A stretch of DNA of 64,000 nucleotides, taken from assembly GCA_001600055.1 (NCBI GenBank), contig BCIV01000007.1, positions 744,001 through 808,000 on the forward strand, in the 5' to 3' direction. This stretch comes from Filobasidium wieringae (lineage: Eukaryota > Basidiomycota > Tremellomycetes > Filobasidiales > Filobasidiaceae). Under the pieces are notes generated by a model, which was not told the origin of the DNA, made no database searches, and saw only the letters and a list, made by a program, of their open reading frames with translations. A program made the position numbers and the translations under genes. Below, one piece after another: positions 1 to 14,042 of this stretch. Numbering within the stretch: position 1 is the first letter of the stretch; every line of letters begins with the position of its first letter.

Positions 1-435
<435 letters not shown>

Positions 436-816
436 GCGTGGTCTTGTTGTCTTATTCCTTTGTTGGATTGGGTCTGTCTCGTTGTCCGTTACGAGATGAG
501 GAATTCCGTTATGTCCATCTAGTAATCGCTTGTACGAACGGTATCCAGATGCATGAAATGGGTTTCTGCAGTCATGATGTGTGGTGTATCGCTGCCGATT
601 GTCGTATGCTCAGTTCATCGTCATCGGACGCCGTCGATCATCTGCTCGGTTGGGTTGAGCCGCGTTTCCAAGTCTGTTCCCGTCGGAAACGTTTGCTAAG
701 CTAAACCTGGTCAAAGGTATTTTGAATTCAAGCCGGACCTCCTCGAATTTGCCTAACTGGTTACCTGCACTCATATCTGCTTTTCGGCCAGAGCGTTAGT
801 GCTCTGGGTCGTCGAT
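436..816. other. Intergenic: uS15 3' side and upstream of Srf1-like gene
   Basis: Holds the 3' untranslated part of the uS15 gene and the promoter of the next gene on the same strand. No conserved reading frame, RNA gene or repeat was seen. Confidence 0.6.
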
Positions 817-3074
817 ATGAACCCTACTGCCAATGGTAATCCTTCTCAAGGTCATCACCGAAACGTTTCTATCGCTTCTTCTCGAGAACGCGCTGGATCG
901 AATCCCCACCCACTGCAACTCGACCTGAAAGGCATAGCTACAAGGGGCAGAGCGAGGAATGGATCAAATGCTGTAGAAGGAGAAGAAAGGTCGACTGTTG
1001 CTGCCTCGGTGCGGTCCGCGTCTACCGTGAGGAGTAATACAGGTTCTAAGCGAGTTCGGACGATACCTCGTGAGCTGGTTCTGCCTCCAGACTCTCAATG
1101 CTTTGTCGGCTGATTTCAGTCTTGGTAGCTTTCGCCAGACATGATCCGCCTTCTCCCCCAACATCACCGCGAATAGCCCCTACATCTCCAACAACGGGTG
1201 CTTCCGGACATCAGGCTGGTCCATCTATCACCTCCTTAGATCCATCGTTCACAACAAGTACCGACCTTCTACGTTCTCAATCCCCCTACAACGGTTCGGG
1301 GGATATCGACGAAGACGATCCTAATCTACCGGCATCATGGTGGACGTTTGCTATTCCAGGGAAGTACCGAGCGTTTCAAGGGTTGCAAGCTGCTTGGCAA
1401 GATCATGTCCAAGCCAATGAGAAGTTAAGAGCCGAGTCGGAACATTATGGCAAAGATTACTTTACGGACAAACATAGGAAAGCATCAGATTCGAGTACAC
1501 CGGCCGTTTGGAATCCTCGTCGATTGAGTGCCATTCATGGAGAAGATGAAGAAAGTCCGGACGGACGAGAAGGGTCATCAACACCTTCAGCTCGTCCCGC
1601 AAAGAAGGCTAAATTCGCGTCCATGTCCCTTCCTGGTTCCAGACGACCTTCTTCAGAGAATGTCAGAAATTCCTACCTGTCAGCCGACAAACCCTTCGTT
1701 TTGGGCCCACCGATAAAGACGTCCAGGATGTCCCCAGCTAGGAAGTTCTCCTTCCTGCCCTCCGGATCTCTCGCCGCTTTTCCCAGGGCGCCCAGCAAGT
1801 CGAAATCGGTACCGCCTATGTCTTCCGAAATCGTCAGTCAGTCAGTACTAGAAGAGCATGAGATCCCAGGAGTGCGACCAGCATCGCCCGAACATGTTGC
1901 AGAGCCCAAAACTCCAGAACGACCTTATCTCAAACTCTCTATCCCTCCACCTCCCTTTGCTACTCAGCCTTCCACGTTCGCACCAAGACATCATTTTCAA
2001 GCGCTTTCGCCTCCTACTCCAGAAGCATGGGACAGGCCGTTCGAGTTGTTTAATGTGAGAGACTCGGGTGGCTCTCGGCTTGCCGATCGTAACGGTTCGG
2101 GTGGCCGGAATATACCCCCACCTAGTCCATGGAGCCAGCCTTATCAAAGTGCCGATTACGGGCTTGGTCATGATTCAAGAGAAAACGGTGCCACTGATTA
2201 TTCAGGAGAAACGCTGGTCAACGATACGGAAATGGCTCGTCGAACCGGAGGGAAGTGGAAGAGAAGGAGGAAACAGATCAAAGGCAAAGCAGCACAGGCC
2301 TCAGGATGGAGTTCTTTGAGGCGGAAAATGGTGAAGGAAGGACCTGAGGGGACCTTCAGGCAGAAGCTAGCGAAAAAGTTGATGTTTGATGCAAGGAGCA
2401 CGCTGATTTTGCGAGTATTTGGATGTACCTGTACCATCGTCGCGATGGGTGAGTCATCTCATGCTACTCTCTGCTTCACTTCGCTTATCCGAGCGTACTA
2501 TCATAGTTATGGCCGGTCTTAATTATCGTTTCGAAAGGAAATGGGACTTCTCCGGGCTGATTGGATCATCACCTATATTGACGCTAGTATATGCGCCCAT
2601 CACCTTTGTGCATCAATTCGTTGCGACGTGGCGTGAAGCCTTCGGTCGACCTATAGGATTGTGGGGACTCAGAAGCAAAATGCTTTGGATCTGCTGCGAT
2701 CTGTTGTTCATAGCGTTGTGGCGAGTATACTATTGAGACTCTCTACGATCGGACTTGAAAAAACTGATTTCAATTTCGTACTGTCTAGGTCATCTGATCT
2801 ATCGCTTGCCATCTCTGATTACATGTCCACGCCACTGTTGTGCACTGCGTCATCGCCATGGTGGACCTCGATTCCCCAGGTTCAATTACCCGACTCTATC
2901 ACCCATTCACAGCAAAAAGACGATGTCTGCGCACGACAAGGCGCCTTGGTGGCGTTCATTCTTCTGGTCACCATCATGTACACCGCGAATATGGTTCTCA
3001 GCCTGTTTCGAATTCTCGAGCGGGTTAGAGTCTTGGCCAAACAATACGAAAAGGCAAGCGCTCCTCAGGTTTAA
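817..3074 (+). CDS. Srf1-like plasma-membrane protein (phospholipase D regulator family)
   Basis: Model: 817-1069, 1120-2448, 2507-2714 and 2789-3074, giving 691 residues. The N-terminal two thirds are Ser/Pro-rich and disordered, apart from a conserved block near residue 150 (PASWWTFAIPGKYRAFQG). After a basic stretch (KWKRRRKQIKGK), a C-terminal region carries four hydrophobic segments. These include GRPIGLWGLRSKMLWICCDL, LLFIASSDLSLAISDY and GALVAFILLVTIMYTANMV, followed by FRILERV. The WWTF..P block together with G-L-(R)-S-K-M and F-R-x-x-E-R-V is the pattern I associate with yeast Srf1, a regulator of the phospholipase D Spo14; that link is from memory of the family. The last intron uses a weak donor (GTTGTG, 2715), chosen because it restores the conserved segment. 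The first intron (1070-1119) is the least certain boundary. Start is the first ATG in frame. Confidence 0.65.
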
Positions 3075-3522
3075 CGATTTTGTCTGGCTTTGTCGCAAGC
3101 CCTATCTGTATCCATTTCGACTTCGTACGCTCTTTGGGACCATGTATGAGCTCGATACTCAATTGTAGCTATAGTGAGGATGTAATACGTACCGCATTTG
3201 CTGTAATAATGAACGAAATAAACGTCACGTTCGATATCATTTCGGAAGCAAATGCACACGGAAACATCCGAACGATAGTGCCCCTCGAGCTCTAGAGCGA
3301 CATGTCATGTTTATCAACTACAAACTAAAATTTCCTTCCACGTTCGACTTTGCTTTGCCTAGCAATTGCTCTCAGGGGCTGAGATATAGTGATCTTACAG
3401 CGAATACGTCTTGGCCACAGTAGATATCTCTGGCTGTCCTGGCAATGGACCCTGAAGGTCTTGGCCTCAAAGGCAACTATTTACAAATGGAATGATTTAG
3501 CACGAATGATTCACTAGCGACA
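3075..3522. other. Intergenic upstream of FAB1
   Basis: The 448 bases between two genes on the plus strand are AT-richer than the flanking exons. Nothing coding, repetitive or RNA-like was seen; presumably it holds the terminator of the first gene and the promoter of FAB1. Confidence 0.55.
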
Positions 3523-6500
3523 ATGGCGAACGCTATCGATGCATCACCACATAGGCTTACCACCTTTCCTGTGGCGTTTCCAGAGGAGGAAGAGAAGACG
3601 CAGGTCAATCAAGTGCTTTCGTCTCTTTTCAGCAAAGTCCGATCTAGGTTCACGACATCGACTCCAGCTAGCCCTTCTGGGTCTCGGCCGAATGCATCTA
3701 CTTTTGACGATGCCGCATTACTTTCGGAGGAGAGAGATGTGTTTTACGATGGTCTTCCTTCATCTCCGACTATAGCAATAGGGAACCAATATAGTAAAAG
3801 TTCCGTCAAAGACACGTCTACGGTACATTCAGCGCCATCCGAATCGTCTCTTCCAGGCATGAAGTCACAACCTACCCGTCCACCATCCGAATCTGCAAGC
3901 CAGGTCATCTCCATCAAAAGACCTCCTGCCCTACCAAGATCTCTCTCCAATAGGCCTGCTCCAGGCCCTGCTCCTCCCCTCATCTCGACGACACCGGTCA
4001 TCAGAACCCAAGATTTTGCTCAATACATATACCAGCATGCGTCAGGATCTACAGACAACGTTTCAATCACGGCTACAGGAGCCGCTTCACCTCGTTCGCC
4101 ATCTAGAACAAGGGATAGATCTGACTCGATCTCGTATGCAAGGGGCCACCGCGCGACAGGTTCCGTGTCTTCCATCACTAGATTTCGAAAGCCGTCCATC
4201 AGCGGGTCATTAACAATGTCTTCGCCTGGCTCGGCGCATCTGGCCGGTTCTTTCCAAAGTGAATTGTATCACTTTGATTCGACCCAGATACCAGGGTTCT
4301 CAATAAATGACGACACACGCAGCGTCTATACGGTAGACAATGCTGGTGGCTATATCGTTAGCACAAATAGCAGGCAAGAGAAACAGGACGCGGAAAAGAT
4401 CATGCGACGGATCAGAGGGAATGGGATCAAGTACGTCTTGGATATATAAGATGGTTCTTATGGGAGCTGAGTCCATCCTTGCGCTCAGTATTTTAGATAG
4501 AACTTACTGGATGCCTAACGAAACGTGCAAGGAGTGCTACGATTGCAAATCGGTCAGTAATGGCGTTGCCTTTCAGTTGATCAATTTGATTAATGTATTT
4601 GGCGTGATGCAATCAGGTGTTCTCTGCTTGGAGAAGAAAACATCATTGCCGTGCTTGCGGGCAGATCTTCTGTTCCAGGTGTTGCCCGAATATGTTGCCT
4701 GGAGAACGCTTTGGGGTCTCAGAGACAGTGCGGACCTGCAATCTATGTCTCGAGTTGATGAACGAATACGACGATGACGACGATAAACGGTCTATCATCT
4801 CGAACACTACCACAAACTTACATCCGCCCGCTGCACCAGCATTCCTTACCGAACAAACCAGGCCGACGCTTGGTGGCATGCATCCCTCCGAGTATGGTCA
4901 TTCGCCCTTTGCGGCTTCCCAGTTGTTCCGTCATGTCAACCAGCATGACACACTATCCGCTGTTCAGGAGACAGGCTTCCGCAAACGGAATAGCTCTTCA
5001 GCTGTCGAATCAGGATCCGACGAAGAACTTTCACCTCCAGGCACTCCCTTGTATGACCGCAGCCGCTTGGACATGCTGCCTTACGGGCGCGCGAAGCATC
5101 CTCTACTCAATGTATTCCCTAATCCCTCGAGTCGACCTTCCGGAGAATCAGCGCCATTCCGACGGGCTATGAAGGAAGAGGAAGCTAAGGCTGGAGGACA
5201 AGGAACACCACAATCTCATGAAATCGAATTTAATACCAAGCTTTTAGAGGACTCGGGAGCAGTGACTAAGAAGGCATCAAATGCTGATCCAGTAGTCGCT
5301 GTAAGTGAGGCTATCGTTCACAGTGTCAAGTCGCCTCGATTAGACGGCGCAAATATCAAGGATGACCCACGCAATCTGGTCGGATTGCGAATCGCCACTA
5401 AACCGGTCGTGAGTTCTGGCGAAAACGTTCATCCGGCTCCTATGTCCCCCACGAGCGCGGAGACTGCGCTGCACGCTGCGGAAGTGCCTGGATCACTACA
5501 ATCCAGGATGTCTTCCCATGTCCCCACATCAGTATTGTCGGGTGTGTTGCTGTCAGAGAATACGGGCTCCAATAATATGTGGAAGGAGCGCTCGAACACG
5601 GTCAACGAAGATGCCGATCTCCTCAAACCAGACTCACTAGCGTATTTTCGATTGATGCTAGGTCAAATGCTGAAAAGGGAGAAAGTGCCCAAGGCAAGCC
5701 AGTGGGAAGACACCTTGACAACCCTTTTGCTAGAAATCGCGGCTATCGCTCGGCCTCCTGTACAAAACGCGGAAGACATAGACATAAGGAAATACGTCAA
5801 GATCAAGAAGCTACCAGGAGGTACTATATCACAGTCTGAGTACATCGACGGTACCATGATCACCAAAAATCTTGAACACAAGCGAATGGAGCGACATATG
5901 TCCAGTCCTCGAATTTTGATCCTGACGTTTCCCATCGATTATCACCGAATCGACAACCAACTCATCTCAATAGAGCCATTATTGGCGCAAGAGAACAGTT
6001 ACCTCCAGCATTTAAGCAGAAGGATCACTCAATTACGGCCTCATCTAGTCCTTGCTGAGAAAAATGTGTCTCGCTTAGCTCTTGACTTTTTAATGAAATC
6101 CAAGGTTGCTGTAGCCCGAGGAGTCAAATCATCTGCGATACATCAGGTTGCGCGGTGCACTCAAGCCGAAGTTATTGTCTCGATGGACCGACTGGCTCTA
6201 GAGCCTAAGCTTGGACGTTGTGCTGAATTCAAAGTCCAGACCTACGAACATAGGCTTATACCTGGTCACAGAAAGACCTATTTGCGATTCGAAGGGTGTC
6301 AGCCCAGATTAGGATGCACGCTCCTGCTAAGAGGCAGTAACATAGAGACTCTTAAAGTCGTCAAGCGTATTGCAGACTTTATGATTCTCGTCATCAACAA
6401 TCTCAAGATGGAAACACGTTTGTTTTACGAAGAATTCAACATCTTTCCCCCTGCAAATCCTTCCACTATACGAAAGCCAAAACACACACAAGGAGGATCC

Positions 6501-9500
6501 GAATACGTAAACGATCCCGCAGCCTTCTCAGCGGTCGATTCTATGGGTCGATTCAGCTTGAATGCATCCACTCGAAAGACTCGTGTAGAAGAACAGGAGA
6601 TGGCTGACCGGTTGAGCTCAGAGATAGAACAGAGCCTCCAGCCGTATATCAATAATGCCATTTCGATATCGGTGGCCACTGCATATCCGCCTCCAGCTGT
6701 ACTTGAAAAAATGCATCGACTAGATAATCGGCTTCGCGAGCTCAGATTAGTGAGGGACGAGACGGAAGCGGCTCAAATCCTTCTAGAGGAGGGACATGGA
6801 GTGTCGACTCCGAGAGTCAGTGAAGATGGGCACGTGCGAGAGCTTAGTGGCGACTCCACCGGTACCATGTCAGGCACATCTACGTTGAGGGAGGCTGACA
6901 GACGTCCAAGCAAGCAGATTCAAGGTATTGAAGGCGACTTCCAACCCAGAAAGTTCGCTCTCATTAGTCTTGACGAGATCAGACTCGAGTGCGACATCTC
7001 ACAGACTGAATTCGAGCATGCTGAGCAGCTCAAGGTTTGGGGATGGTATATCATGCGCAACCCACCGGATATTCGTCCTGAGCTGTTTCAGAAGTTGAGA
7101 TATCGATCCGCTCTAAGTTATGAAGGGCTTGGGAAATTCTGTACGGAAATCGACACCGTTATGACGGAGTTCTATGGACCTAAAGACCAAACAGTTGGAC
7201 AATACTTGGAGACTCTATGTGCTAATGCTGGGAAAGCTTGCGCAAACAAGAACTGCTCAAAACTCAGGCTACAGCACTTCGAGGTCCTGCTACATGGCGC
7301 GACCCGGTTGCGTATTGCTATCGAGCAATTCCCTTGTCCAACTCCAGATAGTCCGATAACATGGAGCTACTGCAAGGTTTGTCTCCAGACATCTCCCACG
7401 TCAGCTGTAAAAGAAGGGTTCTGGAACTTTTCCTGGGCGAAATATCTTGAACATGCGTTTTATCCGCCTGGGGTAGTGGGAGGGTTCCATTGCGCTCACG
7501 ATGCCTATCGGGACCAAATACGGTACTTTTCGATACACAATTTCGCGATCAGGTTGTTCAATGAGCCACTTGATGTCTACGAAGTGATCCGACCTACACT
7601 GACCCTACACGTTAAGCAGGAAAGCCCGGTCCTCCTGAAGAATGCCGAGTACGAAGACATTACTACCAGATCTGTAGCTTTCTTTGACTCAGTATTGCTA
7701 CGACTGAGGACCTTTGATTTCCAACTGGTGCAACCGGATAAAGTGAACGATCTCCGCGAGGATTTGTATATTATGTCTGAGAGGGCAAATTCTGACCGAT
7801 CAACGCTGCAAGAGAGTTTAGAACGCACCTATCTTCAGTCAGCGGCGACAGATGCCTTGGCTCTCAATGCTGTCTTCGAGGCTCTGCAAGATCGCGTTGT
7901 GCAATGGGATACGGATTTCCAAGAGCTTGACAAGAAATATCTACCTTCGGAAAAGGATATTCGACGCTTGACAGCCAGTCACCTGAAGCGGCTGTTCGCA
8001 GCCCAGGATATATTCTCCTCTATAGACAGAAGCGTCAGCGGGCGTTCAGCTGTCGAAAGCGAGATCACAGATCAGAAGGTCGATCATCACAGAGACATTT
8101 CCAGCAATCCGGAAATCAGTGTCGAATCAGAAGTTGAAAAGCCGGAGATTTCCCTACGCACGGATACAACTATTCCTACACTCACGCTAGACAGCCCAGA
8201 AGATATCACGTCTACTCCTCTAGCGGAAAATCCACCTGACTTGAGCCGTCGGGACACCGTTACTCATAAAATTGACGAAACCCAGGAAAGGGAGTACAAT
8301 AGCGACTCAACGATATCTGCATTGCCACAGACAGCTCTTGTTTCCAGCATGACGCCCACGTACTGCAACATTGATTCCAGTACGAGTGGGCGCGAGACAG
8401 ATATACCTGCCTTCATATCCCGATTACCTAGACGCAGTCGCCCGGCGCCTTCTGTTGCTGATCTAGTTCGCCGGTTCCAAAGTAGCTCTCAGCTCGAGAT
8501 GACGATTGACTCGCTTCGTCTCCATATGTCGTCTCCGTCTCACCCTCGAGACCGAGACGAGAGCGACAGTGAGTCGGAATCTCATGTCAGACCCCGGTTG
8601 AAGAGAGGAAAAACGGATGGCTATAATTCACGCACACGCTCATCGTCGAAAATCGCTACTATGTCGGACAGTGGCGGAGGCTATGCATTCAATGCTTCGC
8701 GCATACCTACTCTGATTGCTGCTAGACGACCTGTTCTTTCAGACATCCGACGAAGCACGGCGAGCGACGTTCCGTATGCTCAGGCCTTTGAAGATGCAAC
8801 ACCCAACCTGACATTAGGAGCCCCTAGGATACAGGGGAGAACCCGCTTAGCCAGAACCGATTTTGCCCCTTCAGCATTGACACCAGAATCTGACATGACT
8901 CGTCGAAGAAAAGCCGACGTCTCGAACGTGGGAAAAGGCAAAGCTCCGTTGAGGAATCATCTTCTGGACGTCAATCAAGCCGAGTCGCGGCCTGGGACAC
9001 CAGGGTTCAAAGGTAACTCAAAACGTGTAGGCGCCGGGGGAGGCAATCGTGTCAGTACGATCGCTCGTCATTTCGACCGCCTTAGCAAAGAAGCGGAGCG
9101 TGATCGCCAGAGGCGGCTCAATCAAGCTAGGGGTCGACGAGCTCGTCCTGTTGGGATTACCAGAGCGAAGATTCACGTTTTTAGCAATGTACGAGATGCA
9201 TTCCGAGACGGCGAGAGCGATTCAGCGTCGAGCAAAGCGGATGACGAGGAGGACGGAGATGGAGATTCTGATGTATCCAACAGTGCTGCGAAGAAGGATG
9301 ACATCGTGGCAGCTTCAGCCGAAGCACGAGTTTCAGCTTCTGACAACTTGTCCGATGATAGGTCGCAGGAAGTCGCAGTCCGTCCCCGTGCTGACTCACC
9401 TCCATCAAATTTTGAGGCTGCATCCGTGACGCCATCAGACACCGCAACCGATCTCTCGTTCAAGGATCGTTTACAAATCGCCTTACCACCGTTTGATACC

Positions 9501-11423
9501 TCTACACCTCTACTTAGTGTACCCCCCACACCTCTACTTATCGGACAAAAGGATACCCTCGCACCAAGTTCTCAAGTATCGGAAGCTGAAGGAAACAATA
9601 CGATAGGACACGAGCGAACTTCCATTCTAAAAACGTTAACCAATTTATGGGCCTTCCGAAGCGGTGATGCAACCATGCTTGAGTATCCTCTATCGGCTTC
9701 CGAACACGTCTTCGCCGATTCGCGGGTGATCGTTAGGGAAAGCGAACCTACTTCGATAATCGCATTCACTTTGGCATCCAAAACGTACCGGGAAAAGTTG
9801 CGCAGTGTCGCTCAAATGCACCGCGAACAACGTCGAACTCAAGCTACCACGGAGGGGTCGGAAGCTTCGCTTCCAGAAGATCTCAAATCTCCGTCTCTCG
9901 ACGAGTCTAAGTCGACATCAGACAGTGTCAGCCGCCAAGACATTGCTGATGCAGATGAAGGAGCACGTCGAGAGGGTGGTACACACATTAACTATGGTAT
10001 GTTACGAAGCATTCGTATATCCCACGCGCCTTTCTCAATTCAACTCATCTCCACGACAGATTTCGATAGCGGCAATTCAACGATATCCTGTAGAATTTTC
10101 TACGCGGAAAGATTCGCAGCCCTTAGATCCAGTTGTGGCTGCGAAGACCGTTTCATCGATTCGCTAGCGAGATGTTCAGACTTTGATGGTTCAGGTGGCA
10201 AATCTGGTTCTGCATTCTTAAAGACCAGAGGTAATACTGATGGTCACCGAGTGGGCAGCCATTATTTTAAGCTGACCTCCTCTCTGTTTCTTTCTCCAGA
10301 TGACCGCTTTATAGCGAAGGAAATTTCTCGATTGGAAATGGACGCGTTGACTAGATTCGCCCCTTCTTACTTTGAATACATGAAAGAAAGCATACGACAT
10401 GGAGTAAGCCTTAAACCGGACCGCGCACCTGTAATATTAGCTTGCTCATGCCGTATTCCGACAGCGACCGACTGCATTAGCCAAGATTTATGGATGCTTC
10501 AAGATCGGAAGTCATAATGCGTCTACTGGCAAAGTCATGCGAATGAACGTGATCATAATGGAGAATCTCTTCTATGAGCGAAACTTTGATCTGGTATGGC
10601 TAGCGATCGGCTGAGGCGATGTGAGAGAATTAGCTAACAATTGGGATGTATAGATATATGATTTGAAAGGCAGTACTCGCAATAGACTTGCCAACACAAA
10701 GGAGCAAAGGGTTCTGTAAGTACGAGCGTTATTGTCGGAGAACCAATTGCTAACATAGAATACCTAGCCTTGATGAAAACCTTTTAGAAGGTAGGTCATT
10801 CCGTTGTATCGCTCGTACAATGCGTAAATGCTGAACCTGGTTGTTACAGTGATCAAGGAAAATCCTTTATGCATCAAGGAGCATTCGAAACGCGTATTGG
10901 AGACCGCTTTGTCAAACGATAGTAGGTCGAGGGCAGTCACTTATCTGAGTCTTTATCGAGCTCATAGAAAAACGATCTTTTACAGGTCTATTCTTGGAAG
11001 GGCTTGATGTAATGGATTATTCACTGGTAGTCGGTGTAGATCGCGCTAAGAGGGAACTAATTGTTGGCGTGGTAGATTACATTCGAACGTTCACGTGGTC
11101 AGTCTTCCCCTTATCAAACAGAGTTTTGGGGACCACTGAAAGGTTTGCGTGGCTAGGGACAAGAAGCTCGAATCTTGGGTTAAAGATCTCGGCGGCGGTG
11201 GTCGTCGGGAACCAACTATCGTAACCCCTAAGCAATGTAAGCCGCTCCTTTCTTGTTGACGTGCTTTGAAGCCTTTTCTCAAGCTCCACCGGTCAATACA
11301 GACAGGACGAGGTTCTTGATTGCTATGGAGAAATACTTTACCCCTATACCGGATAGATGGACAATCGCACCAGCTCAGCCAATAAAACCAGGTGCTCAAG
11401 GGGAAGTAGCGCAATCGCTATAA
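3523..11423 (+). CDS. FAB1: 1-phosphatidylinositol-3-phosphate 5-kinase Fab1 (PIKfyve)
   Basis: Makes PI(3,5)P2 on the vacuole/endosome membrane. Eleven exons (3523-4430, 4501-4552, 4617-10230, 10300-10403, 10465-10593, 10654-10715, 10768-10790, 10850-10921, 10986-11097, 11157-11236, 11302-11423) give 2425 residues. An N-terminal FYVE finger (about 305-366) shows the basic signature [10 protein letters not shown] and paired cysteines; the usual WxxD entry motif reads WMPN. A chaperonin-like (Cpn60/TCP1) domain lies at about 675-920. The C-terminal lipid kinase (about 2114-2425) shows [19 protein letters not shown], the [12 protein letters not shown] block, [10 protein letters not shown] and [14 protein letters not shown], the catalytic and activation-loop elements. 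A long acidic/Ser-rich linker lies between them. The smallest exon is 23 nt. Intron 10231-10299 keeps the frame open (see findings). Domain order and motifs make the call very secure. Confidence 0.96.
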
Positions 11424-11592
11424 CGAAAAACGGATACTATTACGACACCAGATGCCCCTAACGAGAACATTTGTATTCCATATCGAATCGTTCTTTGGAT
11501 ATGTATTACGAAAAGCTTTAAAGATGAATCGTTCCAAAGTCATGTAGTTCATACGGGTCGTGATGAGTCAACTTGAATAAGCACAGCACCTA

Positions 11593-14042
11593 TCAGTTGT
11601 GAACTGAAACATCAAAAAGGGTCGAAATGCTTCCTTTCGCCTGATGTTCCCCCTCTTTGACTTGGGTACAATCGGTCCCTACTTTTTCTCCGTCAGGAGT
11701 CACAATCGACTGGCTATGATCTCCTTCGTCCAATCTCGAGTCTATGGCCCGCTTATGTTCTTCTGTAGGAATCTCCCTGGCAACCTGATCTAGTAGTGTT
11801 GGGGAAAGACGCTGCACACCACCTGCACCTGCGTCGCTTTGCACTGGGGTCGTTGGCGCCGCTGACGTCGTGCTTTGGGAACGTCCGAAAAAGGAGAGAG
11901 ACCCCCACCTCGAAGTCGGTCGAGATGGTCGAACCCCACTTGAAGCTTGAGTGGACACCTGAGTCTGCGAGCTGTTTGATCGTTCCGCAGTAAGGGGACT
12001 CATGGTTGGCGACAGATAATTAGCCGGCAGACTAGACTGCATCCCCATCAATTTCATAGTCGCCGCCAGCCTGTCCCTCTCGACTCGGTCTTCCTCGTCT
12101 TCATCGTGTGCTTGAAGCTTTCTATCTCCTGAGAGGCGCGGTGAAGGGTCTTCCCTGTTCGCATCTATGGACGGCCCGCTTTCTGTACGAGGAGATGGCG
12201 AACCATCAGGTCCAGTGAATCCGGCAAAACTACTCCAATTGAGGGAAAGTCCTCGGCGGGACTGGACGATATGGGTCAGATGGGGAATCGAATTGTGAAG
12301 ACTGAGAAGAGTTGCTCTTTTCTCGGCTGCGGTCTCAACCTTAGTAAGCTGGCCTCTATTCTCCGTTTCAGCTTCTCTGGCCGCATTGACCCCCGTCAAC
12401 ATGCTCAGCGGTCTCAACCCAGTCTTGGGATCGACCTTGGCCTTAGGAACCTCTATCGGACTTCTCATTACATTGTCAGAATTCTGTCGTGACGTATTCG
12501 GCCGGGATGAGGAGCTTGACATGAAAGAGCTTTGCCTTTGGTTTGCGTGAGGGCGAAGTGGAATCTTGCGCGAAGTCGTAGGATCGGAAGAGACACCCGC
12601 CAAGAGGTTCTCCGAGTCTAGGGGCAGAAGGATCAGTATCAGGCGCTGAAGTCTGCGTGCGTTTGAAAACGGACCAGGATGCTCCAGAATACGATCCAGG
12701 ATCTAAATAGTGTTGCGTTAGTAATGCAAGTGTAGACCACCACGCAAGATGTGCTTGATCACACCTTGGAACAATAAAGCTTCAATCCCCTATTACCGTC
12801 CGACAGAAGCTTGACTTCCGTACGCAGAGCTAAAATACGAAGTCTTGTCAAAATCTTGTCTAGCGATAGGCTAAGTGTTTACCTCACCTTCTATTTCCGC
12901 CTCGAGCGCTTCATCTTCCTCGACGGCAGCTGCCTTGGGTTCCTCTTCATGTGCAAACGCCTGCAGGTCGAAAGTTCCCAATTCATCCGCCAAACTTTTC
13001 CTGGTTGTCTTTCCCATAGTACTTCTATGGGTTCCATAATCTGGGTCCTCAAAAACCCCACTGCTACTAGACTTTTCATGTTCTTTGACCCGCTTGATGG
13101 TTCCCATTCCAATGCCTAGGCCTATAGTTCCTTCTAGAGTCCGAGTACCCACTAGACCTTCCCATACCTCGTTTTCCTCCCGCAATCTGTTTCCAATGTC
13201 TTTCTCTTCTTTCAGTTCACGTTCTTTCTCCTTGAATTGCGATTGGGTCAACTGTAGGGACGTTTGGGTAGTGGACAGAGAACGAGCCAGATGGGCCAGG
13301 GTGGACTCGAGAGCCTTTCGTCGAGAAGATTCGGCTTGCAAGGACTCCTGAGTCTTCTTTAGAACTGCGATCGTTTCGGAATCTCCCGTTTCATTGGCCA
13401 TGTTCTGGACTCTCTCGGCTTGTGATTGTTGTTCAGCTTGAGCGGAATCTCTCTCGCCTCGCACTGTCTCAAGCTGGCTCTCTAGGTCACACTCTGTGCT
13501 CTTCCAGCTTTCTCGTTCCATTTCGAATGTCTTCTCCTGATGAGGATGAATACGAATTTTCAGATTGACAAACCCAAGCTAGCAATGGGGACTGATCTCA
13601 CCTGATCTGCTAGTCGCTTTTCAGCATCCCTCTTGTCCTTTTCCAAACCTTTAAGCTTGATCGACAACCGATCTACTGCGACCTCCTTCTCAGCTATATA
13701 TCCTTCCTGTCTCGTCTGTTAGGGCAGAGCGTTAGCGTTTTTGTCCTCAAACGATTGCATAGATTCCGTTTGTAGCCTACCTGATCTTCCATCAAATCGT
13801 CTACTCGCTTCTCGAGCATTTTATTCCGGCCTGTCAGTCTGTCATGTTCGACGCGCAAGGTCTCTAGCTCCTGAGCACTGCTGATCTTAGAGGTAGGAGA
13901 CTGCGAAATCACGGTTAGAGACCTTGTGTACTTAGCGTTTCTTTGTGGAACTTACGCCTTTAGTTTCCATGGTGGATCGACGAGTGGCCCTTACTGATGA
14001 CAGCCGCTTCGAAGCTGGTGTAGTATTCGTGGACATACTCAT
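11593..14042 (-). CDS. Coiled-coil protein of unknown role
   Basis: Six exons (complement of 11593-12702, 12765-12829, 12888-13536, 13602-13715, 13781-13900, 13956-14042) give 714 residues. Residues from about 30 to 200 form a long heptad-rich coiled coil (for example LEKRVDDLMEDQ, LSIKLKGLEKDKRDAEKRLA and a run around KEKERELKEEKDIGNRLREENEVWEGLVG). The 65-nt fifth exon encodes LRTEVKLLSDGNRGLKLYC and joins smoothly to ILDRILEHPGPFSNARRL, a helical block. The C-terminal third is Ser/Pro-rich and disordered. The block beginning LREENE recalls fungal proteins sometimes labelled 'M protein repeat protein', but I cannot name a function. It is tail-to-tail with FAB1 (about 170 bp gap). Two in-frame ATGs lie two codons apart at the start; the upstream one was used. 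Confidence 0.72.
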
